NCBI RefSeq assembly: GCF_900129095.1
Contig: NZ_FQVA01000001.1
Coordinates: 1 to 64,000, forward strand
From: Microbulbifer donghaiensis
Lineage (GTDB): Bacteria; Pseudomonadota; Gammaproteobacteria; Pseudomonadales; Cellvibrionaceae
Direction of reading: 5' to 3'
Length of the DNA: 64,000 nt
Part shown: positions 47,101 through 56,702 of the stretch, piece after piece
How positions within the stretch are numbered: position 1 is the first letter of the stretch
Layout: every line of letters starts with the position of its first letter
Translations under genes and position numbers: made by a program
The notes under the pieces: generated by a model
The model's database searches: none
The model's input: only the letters and a program-made list of their open reading frames with translations
Told to the model about the DNA's origin: nothing

Positions 47101-47625
47101 ATGTCCGGTTGGCTTCCGCTGATCATTATTCTATTTGCCGTAGCCCTGGTGCTCGGGCCGGTAATGTGGCTCAAGCCCAACCAGCGCGACCGCCGTCTCG
47201 CCAAATTGCGCGGCAGCGCCGCCAAGTCCGGTATGCCAGTGCAGATGCTAAAACTTCCGGCGGCACTGGGCGAGGGGACCGCCGCAGTCTATTACAACCG
47301 TTGGGGCGACTCGCGGCGATTACAACTGGGCTGGGTGCTGGAGCTACAGCGGATGGAACACGATATGCACTTTGCCGGTCGTTGGGATTGGCGCAAAGGG
47401 CGCGCTGCGCCGCAACCGGCGTGGGAACCCTTGCGGCAATTGCTGGACCAACTACCCAGGGATGCCTGTGCAATCGTGGCCAATGAAAACGGGTTTGGCA
47501 TCCAGTGGCAGGAGACTGGCGGCGATTCAGCCTTTAGTCGCCTCGAGGCCACTCTCAACGAATTTCGCCCGAGAATAGAGGAAGCAATACGCCAGCCGAA
47601 ACCCGAGGAGGTGGAGCGGGAGTAG
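47101..47625 (+). CDS. membrane-anchored protein of unknown function
   Basis: This 174-residue protein has one N-terminal helix (PLIIILFAVALVLGPVMWL, residues about 5-24) that also acts as the anchor. A basic stretch follows (KPNQRDRRLAKLRGSAAKSG), then a mixed alpha/beta soluble domain with a WGDSRRLQLGWVLELQ strand, W-D-W-R and a charged tail. AAGGAG precedes ATG 47101. I do not recognise the family; the pattern N-helix plus KPNQRDRRLAKLR suggests a cytoplasm-facing domain. It lies divergent from usp and upstream of topA. Confidence 0.75.
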   Translation: MSGWLPLIIILFAVALVLGPVMWLKPNQRDRRLAKLRGSAAKSGMPVQMLKLPAALGEGTAAVYYNRWGDSRRLQLGWVLELQRMEHDMHFAGRWDWRKGRAAPQPAWEPLRQLLDQLPRDACAIVANENGFGIQWQETGGDSAFSRLEATLNEFRPRIEEAIRQPKPEEVERE

Positions 47626-47747
47626 GGCGTAGGGCACAGCCAAAGAAGCGCGTGAATTGCGTTTCCCGGGCAGCAAATTGGCGCGGTTTGGCACAGTGCA
47701 CTGCCCTGCAAATCCGGTGACCGACTTCGCGAATTTGCGTCACTGGC

Positions 47748-47776
47748 TTGACCGCACCGGGGGCGGAGCTTATATA
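47748..47776 (+). promoter_or_regulatory. probable sigma-70 promoter of topA
   Basis: TTGACC (47748-47753) and TATATA (47771-47776) are spaced by 17 bases, 79 bases before the topA ATG. The spacing is ideal and the -35 has five of six consensus bases. Confidence 0.55.
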
Positions 47777-47854
47777 TTCGCGCAGCGTCGGCCTTCGCCA
47801 AAGGGCTGTCAGGGATGCGAAAGCAGTAAATTTTCTTATTGAAATCAAAGGCTT

Positions 47855-50542
47855 ATGGGTAAATCACTGGTCATCGTCGAATCACCGGCCAAAGCGAAAA
47901 CCATCAACAAGTATCTCGGCAAGGACTTCATTGTTAAGTCCAGTGTCGGCCATATTCGCGATTTGCCTACCGGTGGCGGCAACAAGCAACCGGTCGACGC
48001 CAAGGAGCGTGCCCGCCGTGCCGCCGAGACGCGCAAGCTGTCTCCGGAGGCCAAAGAGGCTTACAAGCGCAAGAAAAACCGGGAACAGTTGATCAAGCGC
48101 ATGGGTATCGACCCCGATCACGATTGGGCCGCACACTACGAAATTCTGCCGGGTAAGGAAAAAGTGGTCAGCGAACTGCGCAAACTGGCGGTGGAAGCGG
48201 ACAACATTTATCTGGCGACGGACTTGGACCGCGAGGGGGAGGCGATCGCCTGGCACCTGCGCGAAGCCATTGGCGGCGACGATCAGCGCTACCGGCGGGT
48301 GGTGTTTAATGAAATCACCAAGTCCGCGATCCAGGAGGCGTTCAAGGACCCCGGGCGGCTGAACATCAACCGCGTAAACGCGCAACAGGCGCGCCGGTTC
48401 CTCGACCGCATCGTCGGCTATATGGTCTCGCCGCTGCTGTGGGAGAAAGTGGCTCGCGGGCTGTCCGCCGGGCGCGTGCAGTCTGTGGCAGTGCGCCTTG
48501 TCGTCGATCGCGAGCGGGAGATCCGCGCATTTATCCCCGAGGAATACTGGACACTGTTTGCCGATACTGCGACAGCCAAATCCGATGCCTTGCGCCTCGA
48601 GGTCAAAAAGCAGGGCGGCGAAGCTTTCCGCCCGACGAACGAAACCGACGCAACCGCCGCCGCCAAGGCGCTGCAGGCGAGTGATTATGTCGTCAGTGCG
48701 CGAGACGACAAGCCGACCAGCTCCAAACCGTCGGCCCCCTTTATCACGTCCACTCTGCAGCAGGCTGCGAGCAACCGCCTTGGCTTCAGCGTCAAAAAAA
48801 CCATGATGCTGGCACAGCGCCTTTACGAAGCTGGCCACATTACCTATATGCGAACTGACTCCACCAACCTGAGTAAGGAAGCGGTGGAATCCGTGCGCGA
48901 ATTTATCGGCGAAAATTACGGCGATAAATATCTACCGGATACGCCCACCAGCTACAGCAGCAAAGAGGGTGCCCAGGAAGCGCACGAGGCAATCCGTCCG
49001 TCCGATGTGCGGGTACAGCCGAACATGCTCACCGGTGTCGAGCGCGATGCGGAGCGTTTGTACAACCTGATCTGGCAGCAGTTCGTCGCCTGTCAGATGA
49101 CGCCGGCTCAATTTACTTCTACATCAGTCGTCGTCAGTGCCGGTGATTTCGAACTGCGTGCCCGCGGCCGGGTGATTCGCTTCGACGGTTTCCTCAAAGT
49201 GGCACCGCCGGTCAGTAAAAAAGATGAGGATCTGGTACTGCCGGATGTCAAAGTGGGCGAGAAGCTCTCGCTGAAAAAGCTGGATCCGAAGCAGCATTTC
49301 ACCAAACCGCCGGCACGCTACAGCGAGGCGGCGCTGGTTAAAGAGCTGGAAAAGCGTGGTATCGGTCGCCCCTCTACCTACGCTTCGATTATCTCTACCA
49401 TCCAGGACCGCGGTTACGTGCGTCTGGAGAATCGTCGCTTCTACGCCGAGAAAATGGGGGATATCGTCACTGACCGCCTCAGTGAAAGCTTCAAGAATCT
49501 GATGGACTACGGCTTCACCGCCAGTCTCGAGGAATCCCTGGACTCTGTTGCCGATGGCGACAAGGGCTGGAAGCAGCTGCTCGACGAGTTTTACAAGGAC
49601 TTCTCGGGGCGTCTGGAAAAGGCCCAGGCTGCGGATGGCGGCATGCGGCGCAATACGCCGACGGACACGGACATCGAGTGCAGCAAGTGCGGCCGGCATA
49701 TGCAGATCCGTACCGGTTCCACCGGCGTGTTCCTCGGTTGCTCCGGCTATGCGCTGCCACCGAAGGAGCGCTGCACCAACACCATGAACCTGGTGTCCGG
49801 GGATGAAGCGGTGGATGCGGATCAGGATGAAGAGGCGGAATCCCGGCAACTGCGTGACAAGCGCCGTTGCTCCAAGTGCGGCACTGCCATGGACAGCTAT
49901 TTGCTGGACGAGCAGCGCAAGCTGCATATTTGCGGCAATAACCCGGACTGCAATGGTTACGAGGTCGAGAAGGGCACCTTCAAGATCAAGGGTTATGACG
50001 GCCCGCTGATCGAGTGCGACAAATGCGGCAGCGATATGCAGTTGAAGTCCGGCCGGTTTGGCAAGTATTTCGGCTGCACCAATGAAACGTGCAAGAACAC
50101 GCGAAAGCTGCTCAAAAGCGGGCAGCCGGCGCCGCCGAAAATGGATCCGGTTCCAATGCCCGAGCTGTCCTGCGAGAAGGTGGATGACCACTACATTCTG
50201 CGCGACGGTGCCTCTGGCCTGTTCCTCGCTGCCAGCCAGTTCCCGAAAAATCGCGAGACCCGGGCGCCCCTGGTGAAAGAGCTGCTGCCGCACAAAGAGG
50301 CAATAGATCCCAAGTACAGTTTCCTGTTTTCCGCACCGACGGAGGATGACCAGGGTCGCAATACGGTGGTGCGTTTCAGTCGCAAGACCCAGGAGCAGTA
50401 CGTGCAGTCGGAGGAAGAGGGCAAGGCCACCGGCTGGCGCGCCTTCTACCGCGACGGCAAATGGCAGATCGAAGCCGGCAGCAAGGCCGCCGGTACCACG
50501 CGCAAACCGGCGCGCAAGAAAGCGGCCGCGAAGAAGTCATGA
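47855..50542 (+). CDS. topA: DNA topoisomerase I (type IA)
   Basis: This enzyme relaxes negative supercoils through a 5'-phosphotyrosine link. The 895 residues start with the TOPRIM domain ([35 protein letters not shown]). The catalytic Tyr331 is in [14 protein letters not shown], and [16 protein letters not shown] lies in the gate domain. Three C4 zinc ribbons follow ([27 protein letters not shown]), with a lysine/alanine-rich tail ([15 protein letters not shown]). AAAGG precedes the ATG. The stop overlaps the next start as ATGA. Gene order from topA to gap follows Pseudomonas. Confidence 0.96.
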   Translation: MGKSLVIVESPAKAKTINKYLGKDFIVKSSVGHIRDLPTGGGNKQPVDAKERARRAAETRKLSPEAKEAYKRKKNREQLIKRMGIDPDHDWAAHYEILPGKEKVVSELRKLAVEADNIYLATDLDREGEAIAWHLREAIGGDDQRYRRVVFNEITKSAIQEAFKDPGRLNINRVNAQQARRFLDRIVGYMVSPLLWEKVARGLSAGRVQSVAVRLVVDREREIRAFIPEEYWTLFADTATAKSDALRLEVKKQGGEAFRPTNETDATAAAKALQASDYVVSARDDKPTSSKPSAPFITSTLQQAASNRLGFSVKKTMMLAQRLYEAGHITYMRTDSTNLSKEAVESVREFIGENYGDKYLPDTPTSYSSKEGAQEAHEAIRPSDVRVQPNMLTGVERDAERLYNLIWQQFVACQMTPAQFTSTSVVVSAGDFELRARGRVIRFDGFLKVAPPVSKKDEDLVLPDVKVGEKLSLKKLDPKQHFTKPPARYSEAALVKELEKRGIGRPSTYASIISTIQDRGYVRLENRRFYAEKMGDIVTDRLSESFKNLMDYGFTASLEESLDSVADGDKGWKQLLDEFYKDFSGRLEKAQAADGGMRRNTPTDTDIECSKCGRHMQIRTGSTGVFLGCSGYALPPKERCTNTMNLVSGDEAVDADQDEEAESRQLRDKRRCSKCGTAMDSYLLDEQRKLHICGNNPDCNGYEVEKGTFKIKGYDGPLIECDKCGSDMQLKSGRFGKYFGCTNETCKNTRKLLKSGQPAPPKMDPVPMPELSCEKVDDHYILRDGASGLFLAASQFPKNRETRAPLVKELLPHKEAIDPKYSFLFSAPTEDDQGRNTVVRFSRKTQEQYVQSEEEGKATGWRAFYRDGKWQIEAGSKAAGTTRKPARKKAAAKKS

Positions 50543-51027
50543 GCAATCCCTATACCGGAACGGTAGCTTCGGCGCTGCGCAAGAGTCAGTTGCTGCTGGC
50601 GACTGACTGCGAGGCGGCGCTACAGCGAAGCGCCGTGCAGGAAGCCGCGGTATTGCAGTTGTGGCGGGCCTATCGGGCATTTCTGGCCGAACTGGCCTAT
50701 CAGCTGCACCTGGATGCCGAGCCCGAATCTGCACAGGCGCTGCTGGAGCGTGCACACGCCTTTGGTAAAAGCAGTGGCGAGGCGGCGGAGTTGCATGAGC
50801 TGGCTGCTGATCCGGACAGCTGGCTCGCCCGCTTACAGGCGGCTTGGGTGGCGCTGTGGAGTTTTTCCGCAGACCAGGCTGGCAGGCGCGAAGCCGCAAA
50901 CCTGATTCCGGTGCAGAACCTGTCGGCTACCGAGCCGCTGCAGCTGACTGATGAATTATTGCACGATTGGTACAAGGCATTGAGTGAGCTGGTGCGGCGG
51001 CAGCGGGCTCAGACGGAAGAATGGTAG
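50539..51027 (+). CDS. DUF6586-type protein downstream of topA
   Basis: This 162-residue all-helical protein ([57 protein letters not shown]) has no membrane segment. It begins in an ATGA overlap with topA, so it is translationally coupled. A protein of this type sits between topA and lexA in pseudomonads and is catalogued, as far as I recall, as DUF6586. Function unknown. Confidence 0.8.
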   Translation: MSNPYTGTVASALRKSQLLLATDCEAALQRSAVQEAAVLQLWRAYRAFLAELAYQLHLDAEPESAQALLERAHAFGKSSGEAAELHELAADPDSWLARLQAAWVALWSFSADQAGRREAANLIPVQNLSATEPLQLTDELLHDWYKALSELVRRQRAQTEEW

Positions 51028-51137
51028 GCCCGCCCACTGCCTCCTCGCCCCGAACTTCATGGCCCTGCTGCGCTGAAACTCGCAAATTGCCTGTGGTACA
51101 CTGCATAGAAATCGATGTGCAGTGAAGGGAGAAGCGA

Positions 51138-51395
51138 ATGTCCTCCGAGACTTTTGAAATTATCGAGCTGGCCAATGGTGATGTGGCACTGCGTCGCGCC
51201 GGCCACAAGGAGGACCCGCTGGTGCGCATTCAGTTTTCAGCGGAAAGCCTGCAGTTCCTGGGTGAACATAAAGTAACCATTGCCCGTGCCATGCTGGAAG
51301 CGGGAATTGAGGCCGTGCAGAATCTTGATGATCTGGAGCCGCCCTATCTGGACGAAGAAGAAGAGCTGATGCCGATCAACCATACGGTGCATTGA
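51138..51395 (+). CDS. small conserved acidic protein
   Basis: This 85-residue protein begins FEIIELANGDVALRRAG, has a helix (FLGEHKVTIARAMLEAGIEAV) and an acidic C-terminus (DDLEPPYLDEEEEL). GGGAG precedes ATG 51138. A protein of the same size and place occurs between topA and lexA in Pseudomonas, so it is likely conserved rather than spurious. No function is known. It is followed by the strongest hairpin in the window. Confidence 0.8.
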   Translation: MSSETFEIIELANGDVALRRAGHKEDPLVRIQFSAESLQFLGEHKVTIARAMLEAGIEAVQNLDDLEPPYLDEEEELMPINHTVH

Positions 51396-51422
51396 TCGCA
51401 AAATAGACAGTTCGTTTGTTGC

Positions 51423-51490
51423 CGAAGCGGCCCATGGTCGCGATCAGGTCCCCAAATGCCGGGGCTGGATCGCGACCATGGGCCGCTTCG
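51423..51490. terminator. 23-bp perfect inverted repeat, bidirectional terminator
   Basis: The arms at 51423-51445 and 51468-51490 are exact reverse complements over 23 bases (CGAAGCGGCCCATGGTCGCG...), with a 22-base loop that itself holds CCCC...GGGG. TTTT follows on the plus strand. It sits between the convergent small-protein gene and lexA. Confidence 0.8.
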
Positions 51491-51520
51491 TTTTATCCGG
51501 AAGAACGTCGCTGCAGATAA

Positions 51521-52126
51521 TCAGGGGCTTTGACGGATCACCCCAACCGCCAGTCCCTCGATGGCGAAACTCTTGTCCCGCATGTCCACCTGAATCACTT
51601 CGAAATCTTCATTTTCGGGCAGCAGCTGCACAGTGGCCTGGTTGCCCTTGCGACGGAAACGCTTGACCGTCACTTCGTCCTCGATGCGGGCGACCACGAT
51701 CTGGCCGTTGCGTACCTGATCAGTTCTCTGCACCGCGAGCAGGTCGCCATCGAGTATGCCGGCATCGCGCATGCTCATGCCGTGTACCCGCAACAGATAA
51801 TCTGCCGGAGGGTGGAAGAAGTCCGCAGGCAGGTCACAGTAATCCTCGATATTCTCTTCGGCCAGGATCGGGTTGCCGGCGGCTACGCGGCCGACGATAG
51901 GCAGGCCTGTCTGGTGGTCCGGTATGCGAATGCCGCGCGAGGCGCCGGCCACCATCTCAATCGCCCCCTTGCGCGCGAGTGCCTTTAGGTGTTCCTCGGC
52001 CGCATTCGGCGAGCGAAAGCCCAGTTCCTGGGCGATCTCGGCGCGCGTTGGCGGGTAACCGGTTTCGTCCAAATAGACTTTGATCAGTTCGAGCACCTGA
52101 GCCTGGCGTGCAGTGAGATTGGTCAT
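51521..52126 (-). CDS. lexA: LexA repressor
   Basis: This SOS repressor (201 residues) has an N-terminal winged helix with [25 protein letters not shown] recognising CTGT-N8-ACAG. The self-cleavage site is Ala83-Gly84 (VAAGNP). The catalytic dyad is Ser118 in [10 protein letters not shown] and Lys155 in EVTVKRF. RecA filaments trigger cleavage. Two LexA boxes directly upstream show autoregulation. The SulA gene that follows lexA in pseudomonads is not seen here; the 3' end is closed by the strong hairpin. Confidence 0.97.
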   Translation of the reverse strand: MTNLTARQAQVLELIKVYLDETGYPPTRAEIAQELGFRSPNAAEEHLKALARKGAIEMVAGASRGIRIPDHQTGLPIVGRVAAGNPILAEENIEDYCDLPADFFHPPADYLLRVHGMSMRDAGILDGDLLAVQRTDQVRNGQIVVARIEDEVTVKRFRRKGNQATVQLLPENEDFEVIQVDMRDKSFAIEGLAVGVIRQSP

Positions 52127-52145
52127 CGGGTCACCTTGTCTGTTT

Positions 52146-52161
52146 CTGTATTTATATACAG
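52146..52161. promoter_or_regulatory. LexA box 1
   Basis: CTGTATTTATATACAG is a perfect CTGT-N8-ACAG operator, 20 bases before the lexA start codon, and palindromic in its outer bases. Confidence 0.9.
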
Positions 52162-52164
52162 GTG

Positions 52165-52180
52165 CTGTGATTATATACAG
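52165..52180. promoter_or_regulatory. LexA box 2
   Basis: CTGTGATTATATACAG is a second perfect CTGT-N8-ACAG operator, 3 bases from box 1 and about 116 bases before the divergent LOG-family gene. Tandem boxes are typical of lexA autoregulation; an effect on the divergent gene is possible. Confidence 0.9.
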
Positions 52181-52295
52181 ATTTGTTGACTGCGCAATCT
52201 TCGCATGGATGTCGCGGGAAACTGCTACATTGAAGAGGAAGAAACAGAGCGAATAAATAGAACGTCGAATGACGCGACAATGAGGGAATACAATA

Positions 52296-52934
52296 ATGCT
52301 AGATGCAAAAATGCCCGAGGCCTGGCGCGTACTGCGTATTCAATCGGAATTGGTGGATGGCATAGAGCGATTGATCGCGCTCAGTGGCGCGGTCACTGTG
52401 TTCGGCGGTGCGCGATTTACCGAGGATAGCGCGGAATACAAACAGGGCGTGCGACTGGGTGAATTGCTGGCGGCGGAGGGGATTTCGGTGATTACCGGCG
52501 GCGGGCCCGGTTTGATGGAGGCCTGTAATCGAGGGGCCTATCCGCAACCGGGCACTTCGATCGGCCTGAATATTGAGCTGCCGTTCGAGCAGGAGCCGAA
52601 TCCCTACCAGGATATCAGTTTGAATTTTCGCTATTTTTTTGTGCGCAAGTTTATGTTTGTGAAGCACGCTGTTGGATTTGTCGGATTGCCCGGTGGCTAC
52701 GGCACGCTTGACGAATTATTTGAGGCGCTGACCCTGGTGCAGACACAAAAAGTGCGGCGTTTCCCCATCGTGCTGGTGGGAAAACGCTATTGGTCAGGAT
52801 TGCACGGCTGGCTGCTAGACACGGTACTCGAGCGCAACTGTATTGACGCTTCAGATCTGGAACTATTTCGCATCGTCGACACCGTGGATGAAGCTGCCGA
52901 AGCGATTATCGAATATATCAAAGAGCGGGAGTGA
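52296..52934 (+). CDS. LOG-family protein (TIGR00730)
   Basis: This 212-residue Rossmann-fold protein has [14 protein letters not shown] and the [19 protein letters not shown] signature of the LOG family. These proteins hydrolyse nucleoside 5'-monophosphates to base and ribose 5-phosphate (cytokinin-activating activity in some). AGGGAA precedes ATG 52296. It is divergent from lexA, inserted between lexA and psrA relative to Pseudomonas. SOS control is possible given the nearby LexA boxes. Confidence 0.9.
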   Translation: MLDAKMPEAWRVLRIQSELVDGIERLIALSGAVTVFGGARFTEDSAEYKQGVRLGELLAAEGISVITGGGPGLMEACNRGAYPQPGTSIGLNIELPFEQEPNPYQDISLNFRYFFVRKFMFVKHAVGFVGLPGGYGTLDELFEALTLVQTQKVRRFPIVLVGKRYWSGLHGWLLDTVLERNCIDASDLELFRIVDTVDEAAEAIIEYIKERE

Positions 52935-52965
52935 CAGCGTTGTATGCAATCGCGCTAGTTATTAA

Positions 52966-53289
52966 TCAATAGAGGCTTTCGTCCGTCCCCGGCAACGTCT
53001 CACCCTCCATTGTGTCGAGTGGACCCAGACCCGGGGAGAACTCAAATCCGCTAACGTTCGGATCTTGCTCAATCGCGGTCAAGCCGAAGGCGGCATTGGA
53101 ATCCTCGGGTGGTGGGGCGCTGACCACGGGCAGGCCCTGCCACTGATCGAGTTCGAACTCGTCCAGAGTGCCGTCCAGGTACTGCACTTCCACCGTTTGC
53201 TGCAGTTCGTCAATCGCCACCACCTCGAACAGCAGTCCGCTGTCGAGATCCTCAAACCAGCTGCCGATTTCCGGTTGCAAATGTGCCAT
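52966..53289 (-). CDS. small acidic protein, DUF6763-like
   Basis: This 107-residue soluble protein has a WFEDLDSGLLFEVVAIDELQ beta segment followed by VEVQYLDGTLDEFELDQW, then a proline-rich, acidic C-terminus. It resembles proteins catalogued as DUF6763 in related marine gammaproteobacteria (from memory). Its function is unknown. It is convergent with the LOG gene and divergent from psrA. Confidence 0.65.
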   Translation of the reverse strand: MAHLQPEIGSWFEDLDSGLLFEVVAIDELQQTVEVQYLDGTLDEFELDQWQGLPVVSAPPPEDSNAAFGLTAIEQDPNVSGFEFSPGLGPLDTMEGETLPGTDESLY

Positions 53290-53390
53290 GGCCGTTTGCT
53301 CCTTGTTGCTTTCCCCTCAATCTAATGTGTGCACATCCGGCTCGGTAGCGGCGTCAGTTTTGGCGCGGAATGTGCTAATCTGGCCATACT

Positions 53391-53402
53391 AAACAACCGT
53401 TT
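53391..53402. promoter_or_regulatory. PsrA-like operator
   Basis: AAAC-AACC-GTTT matches the PsrA recognition pattern (G/C)AAAC-N2-4-GTTT(G/C) in its core, 21 bases before the psrA ATG. It fits known autoregulation of psrA; the outer G/C positions are not conserved. Confidence 0.55.
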
Positions 53403-53422
53403 TAAATGTTGGTTTGAAACCT

Positions 53423-54055
53423 ATGAGCCAGACGGATACCGTCAGTCGAATTCTGGATGCGGCGGAAGTGCTGTTTGCCGAGCGCGGCTTCACCGAGACC
53501 TCTCTGCGGACGATTACCACTACCGCCGGCGTGAACCTGGCCGCTGTAAACTATCACTTCGGGTCAAAAAAAGAATTGATACAGGCGGTTTTCGAGCGGT
53601 TTTTGACGCCTTTTACCGGGGCGCTGGCCGCCGAACTGGACCGGCGGGTCGCCGCCGGAGAGGCGCTGACGGTGGAGGGGTTGCTGGAAAGTCTGTACCG
53701 GGTGGGGATGGGCAGTCTTGCGGAGCAGGGGCGGGACCCTCAGCGCTTTATGCGGTTGTTGGGCCTGGCCTATACGCAGTATCAGGGGCACCTGCGCCGT
53801 TTTATCGTATCCCGCTACGGGGACAGTTATCGCCGCTTTGCCGGCCTGCTGGCCCAGGCACTGCCGGGACTGGATCCGGTGACCTTTTACTGGCGCCTCT
53901 ACTTTATGCTCGGTGCCACCATCTTCACTTTGTCGAGCTACGATGCCATTGAGGCTATCCTGAGGGAAGATTTTGGTGCACCGAGCAGTCTGCCCGAAAC
54001 GCTGGAGCGCCTGGTGCCGGCAGCGGCAGCCATGCTCAAAGTCAATTCGCAGTAA
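53423..54055 (+). CDS. psrA: TetR-family regulator PsrA
   Basis: This 210-residue TetR regulator has ILDAAEVLFAERGFTETSLRTITTTAGVNLAAVNYHFGSKKELIQAVF, close to PsrA of pseudomonads, which senses long-chain fatty acids and controls beta-oxidation and rpoS. Its place beside lexA and nagZ is the same as in Pseudomonas, which supports the name. ATG 53423 is chosen; TTG 53414 is in frame. A PsrA-like operator precedes it. Confidence 0.88.
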   Translation: MSQTDTVSRILDAAEVLFAERGFTETSLRTITTTAGVNLAAVNYHFGSKKELIQAVFERFLTPFTGALAAELDRRVAAGEALTVEGLLESLYRVGMGSLAEQGRDPQRFMRLLGLAYTQYQGHLRRFIVSRYGDSYRRFAGLLAQALPGLDPVTFYWRLYFMLGATIFTLSSYDAIEAILREDFGAPSSLPETLERLVPAAAAMLKVNSQ

Positions 54056-54105
54056 GGTCGACCGCCGCAATCCAATATGTATGTCGAACTGATGAGGGAT
54101 GCCCT

Positions 54106-55122
54106 ATGTCTGCACTGCTCGGCCCGGTAATGATCGATATCGATGGACTGGAACTAACGGCAGAAGACCGGGAGTTGCTGCGTCATCCGCTCGTGGGCGG
54201 ACTGATTTTTTTTGCGCGCAACTATCGCGATCGCAGTCAGCTGCAGGACCTGGTCGCGGCGATCAGGGAGGTGCGCCCGGAAATACTGCTGGCGGTCGAC
54301 CAGGAAGGGGGCAGGGTGCAGCGTTTTCGCGATGAGTTCACCCGGCTGCCGTCCATGCAGGCCCTGTGCGCCGAGGCCAACGACGAGCAGTTACAGGATG
54401 TGGGCTGGCTGCTGGCGGCAGAACTGCTGGCGGTGGGCGTGGATTTCAGTTTCGCGCCGGTACTCGATGCGGACGACCAGCACTGCCGCATCGTGGGTGA
54501 TCGCAGTTTCTGCGCCGATGCCGCTCGGGTCGCTGCGCGCGTGCGGCCCTTTATGCGGGGGATGCACGAGGCGGGAATGGCGACGACCGGCAAGCACTTC
54601 CCGGGCCATGGCCACGTACTCGAGGACAGTCACGAGGAGCTGCCCGAGGACGAGCGCTCGCTGGAGCAGGTGATGACCTCGGACGCGCTGCCATTTATCG
54701 AGTGTATCGAGGCGGGCGAGCTGGATGCAGTGATGCCCGCGCATATTCGCTTTGTGCAGGTCGATAGCCAGCCGGTGGGATTCTCGCGCTACTGGCTGCA
54801 GGAGGTTCTGCGCGGGCGGCTGGGTTTCGATGGAGTCATTTTCAGCGATGACCTGTCTATGGAGGGGGCCGGTGCTGCCGGAGGTTACGGCAGCCGGATA
54901 AGAGCGGCCATGGACGCGGGCTGCGATATGGGTGTGGTCTGTAACAATCGGGCCGGTGCACTGGAGATACTCGATGCGCTGCACGATTTTTCACCAAGAC
55001 GCGCGTCCAGTGACAGGCTGCAACGTATGCGGGGCAGGCCGGCGATAGAATCCTGGTCGGAGCTGGAGGCCAGCCCGCGCTGGCAGCGCACCCGCGATTG
55101 GCTGGCCGCGCTGCTGGCCTGA
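54106..55122 (+). CDS. nagZ: beta-N-acetylhexosaminidase NagZ
   Basis: This cytoplasmic glycoside hydrolase family 3 enzyme removes GlcNAc from muropeptides during cell-wall recycling. The 338 residues show LLAVDQEGGRVQRFRDEFTRLPS, the KHFPGHGHVLEDSHEELP loop with its catalytic His-Asp pair, and the nucleophile Asp in VIFSDDLSMEGAG. The Asp-x-His spacing is VLEDSH where E. coli has a DTHVDSH-type stretch. A GAGGGATG precedes the ATG, 51 bases after psrA. Slt elsewhere in this window makes its substrates. Confidence 0.95.
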   Translation: MSALLGPVMIDIDGLELTAEDRELLRHPLVGGLIFFARNYRDRSQLQDLVAAIREVRPEILLAVDQEGGRVQRFRDEFTRLPSMQALCAEANDEQLQDVGWLLAAELLAVGVDFSFAPVLDADDQHCRIVGDRSFCADAARVAARVRPFMRGMHEAGMATTGKHFPGHGHVLEDSHEELPEDERSLEQVMTSDALPFIECIEAGELDAVMPAHIRFVQVDSQPVGFSRYWLQEVLRGRLGFDGVIFSDDLSMEGAGAAGGYGSRIRAAMDAGCDMGVVCNNRAGALEILDALHDFSPRRASSDRLQRMRGRPAIESWSELEASPRWQRTRDWLAALLA

Positions 55123-55167
55123 CCATCGAACACGATCGACATAAACGCATAACAGGAGAGGTATTCA

Positions 55168-56274
55168 GTGGAGTCCGCGAAGGGAATGGTGTTGTCCTGG
55201 ATAAATAGTAACCAATACTGGATGTTGGCAATTTTTCTGATCGTGCTGGCGACGGCGGTGGCTGCCTGGCTGTTCGGGCGCTTCGTGCAGCGCCTGCAGC
55301 TGCGGGCCGAGAAGACGGTAAATGCCTGGGACGACGCGCTGGTGGGCGCTCTGACGCCGCCTGGTCCGGTGCTGATCTGGTTGTTGGGCTTGACGGTGGC
55401 CGCCGGGCGCGCGGGTAAAGCGACCGGAGCCGAAGTCTTCGACCTTGCCACACCTGTCCGCGACGTGGGTGTGATTCTCGCAATTGCCTGGTTCGCCTGG
55501 CGCTTTTCCCACAATATCGAGCAGAACCTGCGTGACCCGCGCTATATGGGCAAGCCGATGGACACGACCACGGTTCGCGCCATGGGCAAGCTGGTGCGCG
55601 CCTCCATCCTGATCACCGCTGCCATGGTGATCATGCAGTATTTCCAGTACAGCATCAGCGGCATACTGGCGTTCGGCGGTATCGGCGGTCTCGCCATCGG
55701 CTTTGCCGCCAAGGACCTGCTGGCCAACTTCTTCGGCGGTTTGATGATCTATCTGGACCGGCCGTTTTCGGTGGGAGACTGGGTGCGCTCCCCGGATAAG
55801 GAAATCGAAGGCACTGTCGAGGATATCGGCTGGCGCCTGACCCGCATCCGCACCTTCGACAAGCGCCCGCTCTATATACCCAATGGCATCTTTACCCAGA
55901 TTGCGGTAGAGAATCCGTCCCGTATGTTGAATCGGCGCATATACGAGACTATCGGTATACGTTATGAAGATGCCCCGTTAATGTCTGCAATTGTTGCGGA
56001 TGTGAAAGCGATGTTACAGCGGCACCCCGAAATCGATACCAATCAAACGCTAATCGTCAATTTCAATAGTTTTGCCCCATCGTCACTGGATTTCTTTATT
56101 TACACCTTCACGAAAACTACCGAATGGGTGCGATATCACGAGATTAAACAGGATATCCTGCTGACTATCCTGAAGATAATCGAGGGGCACGGTGCCTCCT
56201 GCGCTTTCCCCACGTCCACGCTGCATATCGCCGAAATCCCCGCATTGAGGGGGGAAGCCGTGTTAGACAGCTGA
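55168..56274 (+). CDS. MscS-family mechanosensitive channel
   Basis: This 368-residue membrane protein has three or four N-terminal helices (YWMLAIFLIVLATAVAAWLF) and the pore-lining helix ISGILAFGGIGGLAIGFAAKDLLANFFGG typical of MscS. The cytoplasmic beta domain contains RPFSVGDWVRSP and a TRIRTFDKRPLYIPNGIF block. It opens under hypo-osmotic stress. GTG 55168 follows AGGAGAGG. It is co-oriented with nagZ, 45 bases downstream, and inserted here relative to Pseudomonas. Confidence 0.92.
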   Translation: MESAKGMVLSWINSNQYWMLAIFLIVLATAVAAWLFGRFVQRLQLRAEKTVNAWDDALVGALTPPGPVLIWLLGLTVAAGRAGKATGAEVFDLATPVRDVGVILAIAWFAWRFSHNIEQNLRDPRYMGKPMDTTTVRAMGKLVRASILITAAMVIMQYFQYSISGILAFGGIGGLAIGFAAKDLLANFFGGLMIYLDRPFSVGDWVRSPDKEIEGTVEDIGWRLTRIRTFDKRPLYIPNGIFTQIAVENPSRMLNRRIYETIGIRYEDAPLMSAIVADVKAMLQRHPEIDTNQTLIVNFNSFAPSSLDFFIYTFTKTTEWVRYHEIKQDILLTILKIIEGHGASCAFPTSTLHIAEIPALRGEAVLDS

Positions 56275-56702
56275 AGGACAGTAGTGCGTAAAAGCACAAT
56301 TGGTCAGTAATGGGGTAATTGATTTTGTCTTTTGGCGATTAATTGCGCATATATTTGAAACCGTAGTATTTATTTCACATAGAAACCTAGACACTGGCGC
56401 CATTTTATCTAAGAATCAGATATGTCTATTGAGCGTGACTTGGTGGACAGTGCAAGACAGTAATTGGCTAGGGGCCCATTGCTGATATTGGGGTGGCGTT
56501 TTCCCCTCTTGCCTATAGAGGTTAAAGGAATCTCGGAAAAAGTGACGAGCGGGTGGTTGATGGTGGCCGCCGAAGCGCAGCAGGCGGAGTGTACTTAAGT
56601 ACATGAGCATGCGAGCATCGCCGGACGCCGGCAGGCGCACGCGCAGTAGTTTTCAGGGATTCCTTAAGAGGTGGACGCAATAACAATAATGAGGTTGTCT
56701 CA
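56275..56702. other. 428-base region between mscS-like gene and csp
   Basis: No gene is supported here. The left part (56275-56520) is AT-rich and unremarkable. 56522-56668 holds a possible non-autonomous element described separately. The rest is the leader of the cold-shock gene, whose long untranslated region is usual for csp genes. Confidence 0.5.
56522..56668. repeat. possible MITE-like or dispersed repeat
   Basis: TTAAAGGAATC (56522-56532) and GATTCCTTAA (56659-56668) form imperfect terminal inverted repeats around about 125 GC-richer bases. The interior includes the 12-bp palindrome GTACTTAAGTAC (near 56594) and GCCGGACGCCGGC. Similar texture is found in dispersed elements of marine gammaproteobacteria. 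Copy number cannot be seen from one window. Confidence 0.4.
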
